The translations under genes were made by a program, and so were the position numbers. A DNA stretch of 64,000 bases from Polynucleobacter bastaniensis (GTDB taxonomy: Bacteria > Pseudomonadota > Gammaproteobacteria > Burkholderiales > Burkholderiaceae): NCBI RefSeq assembly GCF_018882205.1, contig NZ_JACVOU010000003.1:124001-188000 (forward strand), in the 5' to 3' direction. Position 1 is the stretch's first letter. Every line of letters starts with the position of its first letter. The notes beneath the pieces were generated by a model, which worked only from the letters and a program-made list of their open reading frames with translations, had not been told where the DNA came from and did no database searches. Positions 1 to 10,124 of the stretch are shown piece after piece.

Positions 1-21
1 AAAAGGTGGTTTTCTTGTATT

Positions 22-97
22 TGGCTCCTCGACGTGGGATCGAACCACGGACCAACAGATTAACAGTCTGCTGCTCTACCGCTGAGCTATCGAGGAA
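22..97 (-). tRNA. tRNA-Asn (GUU)
   Basis: A 76-nt cloverleaf reads on the minus strand from 97 to 22. The seven-base acceptor stem pairs, the T loop has the normal TTCGATC form, the anticodon loop reads CTGTTAA (anticodon GUU), and the terminal CCA is encoded at 24-22. A good promoter lies immediately upstream. The gene stands back to back with thiD, whose start codon is only 20 bases away. Confidence 0.96.
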
Positions 98-106
98 TAA
101 GCCGAT

Positions 107-136
107 ATTATAGCAAGATGAAAACATCTACACCAA
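107..136 (-). promoter_or_regulatory. Probable sigma-70 promoter of tRNA-Asn
   Basis: On the minus strand a perfect TATAAT occupies 112-107. TTGGTG at 136-131 can act as the -35 element with an 18-base spacer. Transcription would begin near 100, about three bases before the tRNA 5' end. The -35 element lies inside the first codons of the divergent thiD gene. The call rests on sequence match only. Confidence 0.6.
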
Positions 137-1002
137 GTTCTGTACAGATCCCTAAAGTATTGACCATCGCTGGATCCGATAGTGGCGGTGGCGCGGGCAT
201 TCAGGCCGACCTCAAAGTAATCACAGCTCTAGGTGGCTACGGAATGACGGCCATCACGGCCATTACTGCCCAGAATACTTTGGGTGTGACTCGTATTCAG
301 GATATTGATCTTGATGTGGTTGAGGCCCAAATCGACGCAGTATTTATGGATATTGGTGTGGATATTGTCAAGATTGGCATGTTGGCCAGCCCAGAAATCG
401 TTCGCACTGTGGCATCAGCCCTCAAGCGCCATGGCGCTAAAAGAATCGTCCTCGATCCTGTGCTCAGGGCTACTTCAGGCGCCAGTCTTGGTGGAGACGA
501 TACTGCTCAGGCAATGATTAAAGAATTATTTCCAATGGCAAGCTTAATTACTCCTAATATGGAAGAAGCGGGCTTGCTCTTGGGTCGTGAGATTGAAGGG
601 GTCAATGAATTCAAGATGGCAGCACAAGAGTTGCTCGAGATGGGTCCTCAAGCAGTCTTGATCAAAGGCGGACATCTGGATGCTAGTCATACTCAGCTGA
701 CAGATTTTCTGATGTGGCGAACTATTGAAGATGGTCTTGAGGTGGTTCAGTCCAAAGAATTCAAGCACTACCGCGTTAACACGCTTAACACCCATGGCAC
801 TGGTTGCTCACTGTCATCAGCGATTGCAACTTATTTAGCGGATGGTCACGATCTTTCTCATGCGGTTGCTAAGGCAATTTCGTATGTTGAGGCGGGGCTG
901 GAGAAAGGGCGCTTCTTGAGTATTGGTGAGGGCCCGGGACCTTTATGGCATATGCATGATTTTTATCCAACTGCATTGCCAGAAGAAGAGGGTAAGTATT
1001 AA
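118..1002 (+). CDS. thiD: Hydroxymethylpyrimidine/phosphomethylpyrimidine kinase ThiD
   Basis: ThiD phosphorylates hydroxymethylpyrimidine and then its monophosphate to give HMP-PP, the pyrimidine half of thiamine, in the cytoplasm. The 294-residue protein has the family's N-terminal AGSDSGGGAG motif (residues 18-27) and the ribokinase-fold anion-hole motif HGTGCS (226-231) with its usual catalytic Cys. Its length is slightly above the usual 265-280 because of short extensions at both ends. It converges on the thiC-thiE operon, which makes the rest of the pathway. No strong ribosome site precedes the ATG; the tRNA-Asn promoter occupies that space. Confidence 0.95.
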   Translation: MKTSTPSSVQIPKVLTIAGSDSGGGAGIQADLKVITALGGYGMTAITAITAQNTLGVTRIQDIDLDVVEAQIDAVFMDIGVDIVKIGMLASPEIVRTVASALKRHGAKRIVLDPVLRATSGASLGGDDTAQAMIKELFPMASLITPNMEEAGLLLGREIEGVNEFKMAAQELLEMGPQAVLIKGGHLDASHTQLTDFLMWRTIEDGLEVVQSKEFKHYRVNTLNTHGTGCSLSSAIATYLADGHDLSHAVAKAISYVEAGLEKGRFLSIGEGPGPLWHMHDFYPTALPEEEGKY

Positions 1003-1060
1003 AGATTAAAGATTAAAGATTAAAGATTAAAGATTAACGATTAAAGACTCAAGATTAAGG
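998..1060. repeat. Heptanucleotide tandem array (ATTAAAG)n
   Basis: Nine 7-base units run without a gap: five exact ATTAAAG (998-1032), ATTAACG, ATTAAAG, then two decayed units (ACTCAAG, ATTAAGG). The array fills the whole space between the converging stop codons of thiD and thiE. Its first unit contains part of the thiD TAA. Decay at one end suggests growth by slippage at the thiD side. I see no hairpin or terminator here. Confidence 0.9.
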
Positions 1061-1061
1061 A

Positions 1062-1988
1062 CTAGGTTTTCATGAGCTCTTGAAGTCGCTTCACAGCTGC
1101 CTTTGGATCACTCGATCCACTAATTGCCCTGACAACTGCAACCGAGCCAACACCGCTCTGTGCCACCGCATGAATACTACTTTCATCAATGCCGCCAATG
1201 GCTACTAGAGGATAGTGATTCATCAATTGAGCATATTTATATAATCGTCCCAAGCCTTGAGGCGCGGTAGCCATCTTTTTGAGATTGGTTGCAAAGACTG
1301 CACCCATGGCAATATAACTTGGGCAAAAGCGATCTGCATAAACCATCTCAGCATAGCCGTGGGTACTAAGACCTAAGCGAAGACCTGCAGACCGAATTGC
1401 GTCCAAGTCTGCCACTTCTAAATCTTCTTGCCCCAGATGAACACCGTAGGCATCAGCTTCAATCGCCTCTTGCCAATAATCATTAATAAAGAGCAAAGTC
1501 TTGCTGCCTTTGACTGCTTCAACAGATTGTGCAATCTGCTTACGGATCAGTCTGCGATCATCTGATTTAAGGCGCAGTTGCACCGTTGGCACTTCAGCCT
1601 CAATGGCACGCTTTACCCAATCAGCATCTTGCATAACAGCATATAAACCCAAACGTTGAGGGCACTCCGCAAATGCATTGGGGTTCATGTTGCGAGTCCA
1701 AGGGAGTAAATCAAAATGCTCGGGCCTAGAGGGCCATTTAGATGGATTAAATCCACCATCTTGGTGAGCCATGCGTGACCATGCCTTGCCCAATACTTTG
1801 GCATCACATTCGATAAAGCCCATCTCAACCGATGCCAGTGCGCCTGCTAGCTCATAGTGATCGGCAGCATGTTCATTATCAATTTGTGGTGGAGGCGATG
1901 ACACGCTGTACGTTGGGATCGGTAAGCACACATCATCATTGACATGAGCTGCAACAATTTGATCTGCAAGGTCGCGTACTAAGCTCAT
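1062..1988 (-). CDS. thiE: Thiamine-phosphate synthase ThiE with an N-terminal extension
   Basis: ThiE joins HMP-PP and thiazole phosphate into thiamine phosphate. The TIM-barrel domain occupies about residues 112-308 and shows the family signatures: FIND (167-170), VHLGQED (183-189), a motif equivalent to the phosphate-loop region ending in APQGL, and VAIGGI. The protein is 308 residues against about 210 for a standalone ThiE. The first 105 residues form an extra region that I cannot assign to a family; it is not an obvious ThiD or ThiM fusion. It is the last gene of the thi operon, 12 bases after thiG, with a weak ribosome site. Confidence 0.9.
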   Translation of the reverse strand: MSLVRDLADQIVAAHVNDDVCLPIPTYSVSSPPPQIDNEHAADHYELAGALASVEMGFIECDAKVLGKAWSRMAHQDGGFNPSKWPSRPEHFDLLPWTRNMNPNAFAECPQRLGLYAVMQDADWVKRAIEAEVPTVQLRLKSDDRRLIRKQIAQSVEAVKGSKTLLFINDYWQEAIEADAYGVHLGQEDLEVADLDAIRSAGLRLGLSTHGYAEMVYADRFCPSYIAMGAVFATNLKKMATAPQGLGRLYKYAQLMNHYPLVAIGGIDESSIHAVAQSGVGSVAVVRAISGSSDPKAAVKRLQELMKT

Positions 1989-2000
1989 CTCATTAATTCT

Positions 2001-2819
2001 TTAACTTTGATGCCAAAAAGGCGTGCCAACTAAAGGCGTACTCGCTTGAGCCGATTGTTGGGCTTTCATGGCACCAGAGAGGTAGGCAGTGCGACCAGCA
2101 TGGACTGACATTGCAAATGCTTTGGCCATCGCCACTGGATCATCCGCTAGCGCAACAGCCGTATTGAGTAAGACGCCATCAAAACCCCACTCCATCACAC
2201 TGCATGCATGCGAAGGTAGGCCTAGGCCAGCATCTACCAATAGCGGAACTTTTAAGCGGTCACGTAACAGTTTTAATGCATAAGGATTTAAAGGGCCTTG
2301 ACCTGTACCAATTGGAGCAGCCCATGGCATGACAGCCTGGCATCCCACATCCACCAAGCGTTGGCACAAAATCAGATCTTCAGTGCAATAAGGTAAAACC
2401 TTGAAGCCATCTTTAATCAAAGTTTCTGCAGTGTCAACTAAACGTAAGGTATCCGGTTGCAAAGTGTAGTCATCGCCGATGAGCTCTAACTTAATCCAAT
2501 TCGTCTCAAATACTTCACGTGCCATCTTTGCAGTAGTAATCACCTCTTTCGGGCTATGACATCCTGCGGTATTCGGTAAAACTGGTACAGCCATTTTCTT
2601 TAAGAGATCCCAAAAACCAGAGTGCGCTTCTGTAGTGGATGTCCCTTGCCGACGCAGACTGACCGTAATCATTCCGGGATTAGATTGCTTCACCGCATTT
2701 TCTAAAACCTGTGGTGAAGGATAGCGCGAGGTTCCTAGCAATAAGCGACTAGCAAAAGTCTCGCCGTACAGCAGCAATGGATCGGCCGTATTTAAAGAGT
2801 TTGGTAAGGGGGCTGTCAT
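2001..2819 (-). CDS. thiG: Thiazole synthase ThiG
   Basis: ThiG builds the thiazole phosphate ring from deoxyxylulose phosphate, dehydroglycine and ThiS-thiocarboxylate. The protein has the usual length (272) and barrel motifs, including the probable Schiff-base Lys110 in [11 protein letters not shown] and a C-terminal phosphate-binding [12 protein letters not shown] segment. It sits between thiS and thiE. A 63-base gap separates it from thiS, the longest inside the operon, and contains a run of nine A on the transcribed sense strand. I see no clear Shine-Dalgarno there, so translation initiation may be weak. Confidence 0.96.
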   Translation of the reverse strand: MTAPLPNSLNTADPLLLYGETFASRLLLGTSRYPSPQVLENAVKQSNPGMITVSLRRQGTSTTEAHSGFWDLLKKMAVPVLPNTAGCHSPKEVITTAKMAREVFETNWIKLELIGDDYTLQPDTLRLVDTAETLIKDGFKVLPYCTEDLILCQRLVDVGCQAVMPWAAPIGTGQGPLNPYALKLLRDRLKVPLLVDAGLGLPSHACSVMEWGFDGVLLNTAVALADDPVAMAKAFAMSVHAGRTAYLSGAMKAQQSAQASTPLVGTPFWHQS

Positions 2820-2882
2820 ATTGATTAATTACTTTTTTTTTACTTTTGTCTATATTGATTTCTTGATGTGTTCGTTTCTTAA

Positions 2883-3080
2883 TTAGCCGCCAGTGACTGG
2901 TGCAATCACTTCCATCTCATCACCTTCACGCAAGACCTTTTCTGCATGCCTTGTCTTGGGAACGAATTCATAATTGATGGCAACAGCAAAGGGTGGCTTT
3001 GCATCGATGAGTAGCAATACATCATCAATCGTGCACTGATCGGGAACTTCTTTGGTAACTTGATTGACCATTATGCGCAT
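2883..3080 (-). CDS. thiS: Sulfur carrier protein ThiS
   Basis: This 65-residue ubiquitin-fold protein ends in the diagnostic VTGG. The C-terminal Gly-Gly is adenylated and converted to the thiocarboxylate that gives sulfur to ThiG. Its first codons overlap the last ten bases of thiO, which suggests coupled translation. No ThiF adenylyltransferase is encoded in the window, so that step must be served from elsewhere, for example by a MoeB-type enzyme. Confidence 0.95.
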   Translation of the reverse strand: MRIMVNQVTKEVPDQCTIDDVLLLIDAKPPFAVAINYEFVPKTRHAEKVLREGDEMEVIAPVTGG

Positions 3081-4222
3081 GCACTGAGCTCCTGATCAGC
3101 TGCAGCAGTTACCTGAAGACCTAAGTCAATCGCTGTGCTGCTAGAGCCACAAGCTAATATTTCTAATGCGCAATCCAGAATCGCTGGTGAGATCATAAAA
3201 CCATGTCGATAGAGTCCATTGATCATCATCAGACCAGCTTGATTTGGTTTTCGATCAACTGCGATTTCCGGCAGATTATCTTTGAGCGTAGGGCGACATT
3301 GCGTTGCCATTTCCAAAATACGTGCTTCAGCAAAGCCGCTATGGACGGTATACACCGCACTGAGTAATTCTAGGGCGGAGCGCACACTCATTGGAGAAAG
3401 ATCTTCAGATTCAATTTCTGTTGCGCCAACAACATAGACATCATCCTCCTTAGGGGCGATATAAATTGGATAGCGCGGATGGATTAGGCGAGTAGGGCGA
3501 CGCAGCTTTACTTCAGGAGCATGTAGGCGAATCACTTCACCACGTACGCCCCTTAAATCTTTAGAAGCTCCACCAGCTTCCCCCCAAGAAATCTTAGCAC
3601 CCAGTCCACGACAATCGATAACCCAATCAAAACCATTCTTTTGAGTGCAAAGTTGTGCTGGATCAGCAGCTTGATTCCAATGACAAGGCGCCTTCATTAA
3701 ATTCAGCTCAACTAATAAAGCTTCTAATAATTGACGATTATCGAGTTGGCCTTCATTGGGAAGATAGAGTCCTTGGGTAAACCGCTCAGCAACACTAGGC
3801 TCAATTTCTGTAAGGGACTGACTATCCAAATGAATCGGTTTAGAAAGCGCCGGATTGTGATCACAATTTCTTTCCAGATGGGAGGCAAAGCGCTCTGCAT
3901 CACTGGTATCTTGACGATGCCATAAGATCAGAGTGCCATCTTGTTGAAAGAATACTGGCTTTGCTAATTCATCGATGAGTTGCTTCCAGCGTGGCAGACT
4001 GTGAACACCCATGCGCACCACGTTATCTTCAGTAATGGCAGACTCTGCTAAGGGAGCCAACATAGCGGCCGCAATACGAGCTGCCGCTAAGTTAGCATCC
4101 GAACCACCTTTCTCAAACAGCTCTACCTGAGCGCCGCGTTTAGCAAGCGCGACCGCTAGCAACCGACCCATCAGGCCGGCGCCAACGATGGCATATTTGC
4201 CGTTTGAGAATACGTGACTCAC
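3071..4222 (-). CDS. thiO: Glycine oxidase ThiO
   Basis: ThiO oxidises glycine to the imine used by ThiG, so this is the oxygen-dependent branch and not the ThiH radical-SAM branch. The FAD-binding Rossmann motif VGAGLMG is at residues 13-19. The C-terminal half has the DAO-family LRPTL-like CRPTLKDNLPEIA segment and the typical NGLYRHGFMISPAI stretch before the end. The start is GTG and directly abuts the thiC stop codon, so translation is probably coupled. At 383 residues it is of usual length. Confidence 0.93.
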   Translation of the reverse strand: MSHVFSNGKYAIVGAGLMGRLLAVALAKRGAQVELFEKGGSDANLAAARIAAAMLAPLAESAITEDNVVRMGVHSLPRWKQLIDELAKPVFFQQDGTLILWHRQDTSDAERFASHLERNCDHNPALSKPIHLDSQSLTEIEPSVAERFTQGLYLPNEGQLDNRQLLEALLVELNLMKAPCHWNQAADPAQLCTQKNGFDWVIDCRGLGAKISWGEAGGASKDLRGVRGEVIRLHAPEVKLRRPTRLIHPRYPIYIAPKEDDVYVVGATEIESEDLSPMSVRSALELLSAVYTVHSGFAEARILEMATQCRPTLKDNLPEIAVDRKPNQAGLMMINGLYRHGFMISPAILDCALEILACGSSSTAIDLGLQVTAAADQELSACA

Positions 4223-6306
<2,084 letters not shown>

Positions 6307-6383
6307 CTTAGGTCTTATTTAACCACGAAATGCCTTTTTGCTGGGTGATCAAAATCAAGCGCTGAAATCGATATTGGAAGGAT

Positions 6384-7235
6384 TTAGTCCGTTCTGGTAT
6401 TGCGCAAAATGAAATCCGCAGTCACCAAGGCAGCATCACTAGTGAATTCATCAGCCAAAATGCGGGCTGCAGCCTCTGAAAGCGAGATTTCAATAAAACC
6501 GCTCACTTCCCCGTCATAATTAGTGGGTACAAAGTTATCCGCTAGTTCGAGGTCATAAATATAGAGCTGCTCATCATGAAAGCCTCTGCCCGGGATGGTG
6601 CGGCGCATGTGTATACGTCCCACAGGCTCAATTTGATCAGAAATCTGGGATGGCACACCCGCTTCTTCCCATAACTCCCTGCGGGCGTTTACCCAAGGGG
6701 TTTCATCTGCCCCAATACCGCCTGCGGCCAGATTATCGAGACGGCCTGGATCAGTAGACTTGGTCTCGCTGCGTCGCCCAAACCATAGATTGCCCGCCTT
6801 GGTATAGCCGTTGATATGGGTTGCCATGCTACGAAAGCCAAAAGCACGGAAAGCAGAGCGTTCCAAACGGAAGTATTCATGACCATTTTGGTCAATCCAA
6901 GCGAAATCCTCATTCCTCCAACCTGGAATAAAACCACCTTGGCGCATCTGATCAGCTATGTTCGAGAGGCTTTTAGAGAGTTCCAGTGGTCTTGCATAGT
7001 GAATAGTCAGACGATCGTGGCCTATTTCTATATGTTGGATTGGGTTTTTTGCTAAGAATTCGAGTAAATAGGCCGTGAAGTCAGGGCTTATATGCCCAAT
7101 AACCTGTCCAGCTGTGTAGCCACCTAAAAAATGGATCGGTAAGTAATCCGGCGGAGCTGGCCTTGCGGTATTTTGGAGCAATTCCTCTAAGGCGGCGATG
7201 GTGCTGGTGGTGAGTTTGGTATTGAGCTTATGCAT
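6384..7235 (-). CDS. DUF4743-type Nudix hydrolase, possible damaged-thiamine-diphosphate phosphatase
   Basis: The C-terminal half has a complete Nudix box at residues 172-194 (G-x5-E-x7-RELWEEAGV), so metal-dependent hydrolysis of a nucleoside-diphosphate-like substrate is likely. The N-terminal 125 residues resemble the DUF4743 region found with Nudix domains in yeast YJR142W and in the Nudix part of S. pombe Tnr3, which act on oxidised thiamine diphosphate. That resemblance is from memory. The position just upstream of the TPP riboswitch and on the same strand supports a thiamine-related role. It is outside the riboswitch-controlled transcript, so it may be expressed when thiC is off. Confidence 0.8.
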   Translation of the reverse strand: MHKLNTKLTTSTIAALEELLQNTARPAPPDYLPIHFLGGYTAGQVIGHISPDFTAYLLEFLAKNPIQHIEIGHDRLTIHYARPLELSKSLSNIADQMRQGGFIPGWRNEDFAWIDQNGHEYFRLERSAFRAFGFRSMATHINGYTKAGNLWFGRRSETKSTDPGRLDNLAAGGIGADETPWVNARRELWEEAGVPSQISDQIEPVGRIHMRRTIPGRGFHDEQLYIYDLELADNFVPTNYDGEVSGFIEISLSEAAARILADEFTSDAALVTADFILRNTRTD

Positions 7236-7406
7236 GCCTTAAGTGTAAGAGAAATTCTGATTACCAAAAACTGAGTTAAAAATTCATAAATAAATTTAAA
7301 TTGTCAACAACGATCTACATATATTTTTGTTAAAGGTAAATGCTCATAAATTAAGCAAGCTAGATCACTCTATACAAATCTTAGACTTACGAAAACTTTT
7401 GGGTAT

Positions 7407-7429
7407 TTATCCACAAAGGCTGTGGATAA
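7407..7429. promoter_or_regulatory. Inverted pair of perfect DnaA-box-like sites
   Basis: TTATCCACA (7407-7415) and TGTGGATAA (7421-7429) are each an exact match to the strongest DnaA box and face each other across AAGGC. They lie in a 209-base AT-rich gap between the Nudix gene and tRNA-Arg. The same sequence could form a 9-bp hairpin and act as a weak terminator for the tRNA, though no T-run follows on either strand. Apart from this, I see nothing in 7236-7444. Confidence 0.55.
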
Positions 7430-7444
7430 GTTCTGATTGGGAAG

Positions 7445-7519
7445 TGGTCCCGCCGACAGGAATCGAACCTGTATCCCACGCTTAGGAGGCATGTGCACTA
7501 TCCATTGTGCTACGGCAAG
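7445..7519 (-). tRNA. tRNA-Arg (CCU)
   Basis: A 75-nt tRNA reads from 7519 to 7445. The anticodon loop CTCCTAA gives CCU. The T arm ACAGG/CCTGT and loop TTCGATT are standard, and CCA is encoded. The acceptor stem CTTGCCG/CGGCGGG contains two adjacent G-U wobbles, which is slightly unusual but acceptable. The neighbouring inverted DnaA-type sites lie 16 bases beyond its 3' end. Confidence 0.93.
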
Positions 7520-7580
7520 ATTAAAAAAAGTAAAACGTTTTTATAAAAAGGATGCTAGGGCAAGTTACATTATCCACCGA

Positions 7581-7715
7581 TTACCAACCACACATCGCCC
7601 ACACTTGATTAGTGATTGCAACTGTTAACTCTGGTGCAAAGTATGCAAGGAAAATAATTCCAAATATCACTAGCGATAGCGCGTATGAAACGAAGCGCGA
7701 AATAGAAATCGACAT
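7581..7715 (-). CDS. Possible 44-residue single-span membrane protein
   Basis: An ATG nine bases past the MFS stop opens a 44-codon frame ending in TAA. The peptide has a short basic, Ser-rich start (ISISRF), one hydrophobic segment at about residues 11-28 (ALSLVIFGIIFLAYF) and a short tail with two Trp and one Cys. That layout looks like a real small inner-membrane protein rather than a random frame. No strong ribosome site precedes it; translation could be coupled to the MFS gene. I do not recognise a family. Confidence 0.45.
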   Translation of the reverse strand: MSISISRFVSYALSLVIFGIIFLAYFAPELTVAITNQVWAMCGW

Positions 7716-7723
7716 TAAAAAAA

Positions 7724-8959
7724 TTAAGCAGTAGTAAGGCGATGAATTGCCCGCTCTTTTACTGGAAAATTAATTAAGAATGCAAACACACCTAAGGCAA
7801 TCGCAATATTCCAAACGATCAGATAGGAGCCGGTGCGATCAAACAGGTAACCACCAAAATAAGCTCCGCAGAAGCTGCCAAGTTGATGAGAGAAGAATAC
7901 GAGACCCGAGAGCATAGAGAGATACTTCACGCCAAAAATCTGTGCAACGATGGCATTGGTTAATGGGATAGTAGAGAGCCACAAGAAGCCCATGATGGCT
8001 GCAAAGATATAGGTAGTAGTTGGGCTCAGGGGTAAATAAACAAAAGCGATGATCGCTACAGACCTACTGATATAGATGCCTGACAAGAGGTAGCGCTTTG
8101 GAAAACGTTGACCCAATATTCCGGCGGCATAGGTTCCAAAAATATTAAATAGACCAATCAATGCGAGGGCGGTAGTTGCAACAAACGGCGCTCCAACATC
8201 GGGATATATCTTGGATAAATCTTTTAGGTAAGGCGCTAAATGAACCGCAATAAATACCACCTGAAATCCGCAAACAAAATATCCCAAGGTGAGTAATCTA
8301 AAGCTGGGGTTACCCATCGCCTCTTTTAAAGCTTCTTTGATAGTTTGATTATTAGCTTGCTGCATATTTGCGGCATTGGGTTCGCGCAACATAAATGCAA
8401 TCGGAATCATGAGGCTTGCCATGAGCGCTAGCACGATTAGCGCATCATTGGCACCAAAGTTTGACAGTAAACCTTGCTCAACTGGAATCATTAAAAATTG
8501 TCCGAATGATCCAGCTGCTGCAGTGATGCCCATGGCCCACACTCTTTTTTCAGGAGCAACATTACGACCTAAGATTCCATACACCACGCTATAGGTAGTT
8601 GCAGTTTGCGCAAGACCGATGAGTAATCCACCTGCAAATGCAAAACTCAGTGCGTCTGTTGAGATCGCCATACCGGCTAAACCGAGTGCATACAGTGCAC
8701 CCCCAGCAATCATGATTTTGAGTGCGCCGTAACGATCAGCCAATGCCCCAGTGATCGGTTGAACTGCGCCCCAAATTAAATTTTGTAATGCGATAGTCAG
8801 AGCAAAGGTTTCACGCCCCCAACCATTGGCAGAGGTAATGGGAAGGTTAAAGAGCCCAAATCCGTGGCGTATACCCATGGAAAAAGTTACCATCAGCCCG
8901 CCAAAGATCAGTAGATTCTTCAGTGTGAGGATGTTAGATGGGCTAGATTGGGCTGTCAT
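7724..8959 (-). CDS. MFS transporter
   Basis: The 411-residue protein shows about twelve hydrophobic spans in two halves, as in the major facilitator superfamily. Family features include the GALADRYGA loop between spans 2 and 3 and a matching GILGQRFPKR loop in the second half. The N-terminal MGIRHGFGLFNLPI segment recalls oxalate/formate-antiporter or monocarboxylate-type members, so an organic anion is a plausible substrate, but the sequence does not settle it. It is transcribed with the oxidoreductase gene upstream (27-base gap). Confidence 0.88.
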   Translation of the reverse strand: MTAQSSPSNILTLKNLLIFGGLMVTFSMGIRHGFGLFNLPITSANGWGRETFALTIALQNLIWGAVQPITGALADRYGALKIMIAGGALYALGLAGMAISTDALSFAFAGGLLIGLAQTATTYSVVYGILGRNVAPEKRVWAMGITAAAGSFGQFLMIPVEQGLLSNFGANDALIVLALMASLMIPIAFMLREPNAANMQQANNQTIKEALKEAMGNPSFRLLTLGYFVCGFQVVFIAVHLAPYLKDLSKIYPDVGAPFVATTALALIGLFNIFGTYAAGILGQRFPKRYLLSGIYISRSVAIIAFVYLPLSPTTTYIFAAIMGFLWLSTIPLTNAIVAQIFGVKYLSMLSGLVFFSHQLGSFCGAYFGGYLFDRTGSYLIVWNIAIALGVFAFLINFPVKERAIHRLTTA

Positions 8960-8985
8960 GTATATTTTCTCAATATGTCTAGCCC

Positions 8986-9975
8986 TTAGGATAGCTTGAT
9001 TATTTGTTTAGTTAAACACCTGCCTTCAAGCAGATCAATGAAGGTCTGGGGTGCGTTTTGCAGGTTTTCAGTGATTTTTTCATGCACTTGGATCTTTTGT
9101 TCGACTATGAGGTCTATGAGTTGCTTTTGGATCTCCCGCCAGCGAGCGACATGATCAGAGACGATAAATCCCTGAATTAACATGCGATTAGCTAGTAAGG
9201 TGCGCAGATTGATGCTGTGGAGATGCTCCTCAAGGCCCTCGGCAATCAGTCCGCAGATGGCAATGCGGGAGAAGGGGTTCATTTGAGGAATCAGGCTATC
9301 AAACAGGGCGCCCCCAACATTCTCAAACACCCCATCTATGCCATTAGGAGCGGATTTATTTAAGTTGTTAAGCCAATTACTGTGCTGATAAGACAAGCAA
9401 TGATCAAAATTCAATACATCCTGCACATAAATGCATTTTTCCTCAGAGCCTGCTACTCCAATGACATGAGCACCCTGTAGTTTGGCAAGTTGGCCAGCGA
9501 CACTCCCTACGGATCCTGCGGCAGAGCTAATGAGGATGGTTTCACCAGCTTGGGGCTTGCAAATATCCATCATTCCGATCCAGGCGGTAATTCCAGGCAT
9601 TCCTGCGGCTCCCAGAAGCCAGGTTTCCGAAAAAGGAATTTCAGGAATAAGCTTAATTGCAGAGCAATTCATGACGGCATGGGTTTGCCACCCCAGCATG
9701 CCAATGACTTTATTTCCCGGCTTAAATTGATCGGACTGGGAATCGATCACGATTCCAATACCTTCGCCCAGGACAACATCGCCAAGCGCCATAGAGGGCG
9801 CATACGATTTGCGCTCACTCATTCTGCCGCGCACATAGGGATCCAGAGAAAGCCATTGATTTAAAACCAGGACTTGGCCGCTCCTGAGAGGCTCTATATC
9901 AGCGTCAATGCATTGAAAGTTATCTTGTGTTACGGTTTGATTTGGCCTGTTACGCAGAATAATTTTTGTATTCAT
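8986..9975 (-). CDS. NADP-dependent zinc-free MDR oxidoreductase (CurA/leukotriene-B4-dehydrogenase type)
   Basis: This is a medium-chain dehydrogenase/reductase of about 329 residues. It has the opening RNRP motif of YncB/CurA-like enzymes, LDPYVRGRM near residue 50, and the cofactor loop SAAGSVGSVAGQLAK near 155. These enzymes reduce activated double bonds or related carbonyls with NADPH. The frame extends upstream to a TTG (9987), but the ATG at 9975 gives the usual family N-terminus, so I use it. The natural substrate is unknown. Confidence 0.87.
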   Translation of the reverse strand: MNTKIILRNRPNQTVTQDNFQCIDADIEPLRSGQVLVLNQWLSLDPYVRGRMSERKSYAPSMALGDVVLGEGIGIVIDSQSDQFKPGNKVIGMLGWQTHAVMNCSAIKLIPEIPFSETWLLGAAGMPGITAWIGMMDICKPQAGETILISSAAGSVGSVAGQLAKLQGAHVIGVAGSEEKCIYVQDVLNFDHCLSYQHSNWLNNLNKSAPNGIDGVFENVGGALFDSLIPQMNPFSRIAICGLIAEGLEEHLHSINLRTLLANRMLIQGFIVSDHVARWREIQKQLIDLIVEQKIQVHEKITENLQNAPQTFIDLLEGRCLTKQIIKLS

Positions 9976-10124
9976 TTTTGATTGCAAAATTTTCTTCGTA
10001 TTGAATAATCAACACCTTGGCAAAGCAATATGTGCCTAGGGTTTTTACTGATTTGTTGGGTCAAAACACTTTTTAAATTAATGAGCAATTTTGCCACTTA
10101 CAAGATTCTTTGGAGTATTTATTT

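Noticed and set aside
998..1060. CRISPR array
   Set aside because: Units are 7 bases with no spacers; it is a simple tandem repeat.
7437..7628. Plus-strand open frame of 63 codons over the tRNA-Arg region
   Set aside because: It is antisense to the tRNA, and the encoded text is the translated tRNA complement typical of false ORFs.
9490..9864. Plus-strand frame of 124 codons inside the oxidoreductase
   Set aside because: It is antisense to a well-supported gene, has no ribosome site and has composition typical of a shadow frame.
10000..10124. FNR-like site TTGAATAATCAA upstream of gabD
   Set aside because: The arms do not match TTGAT-N4-ATCAA spacing; it is a chance partial palindrome.
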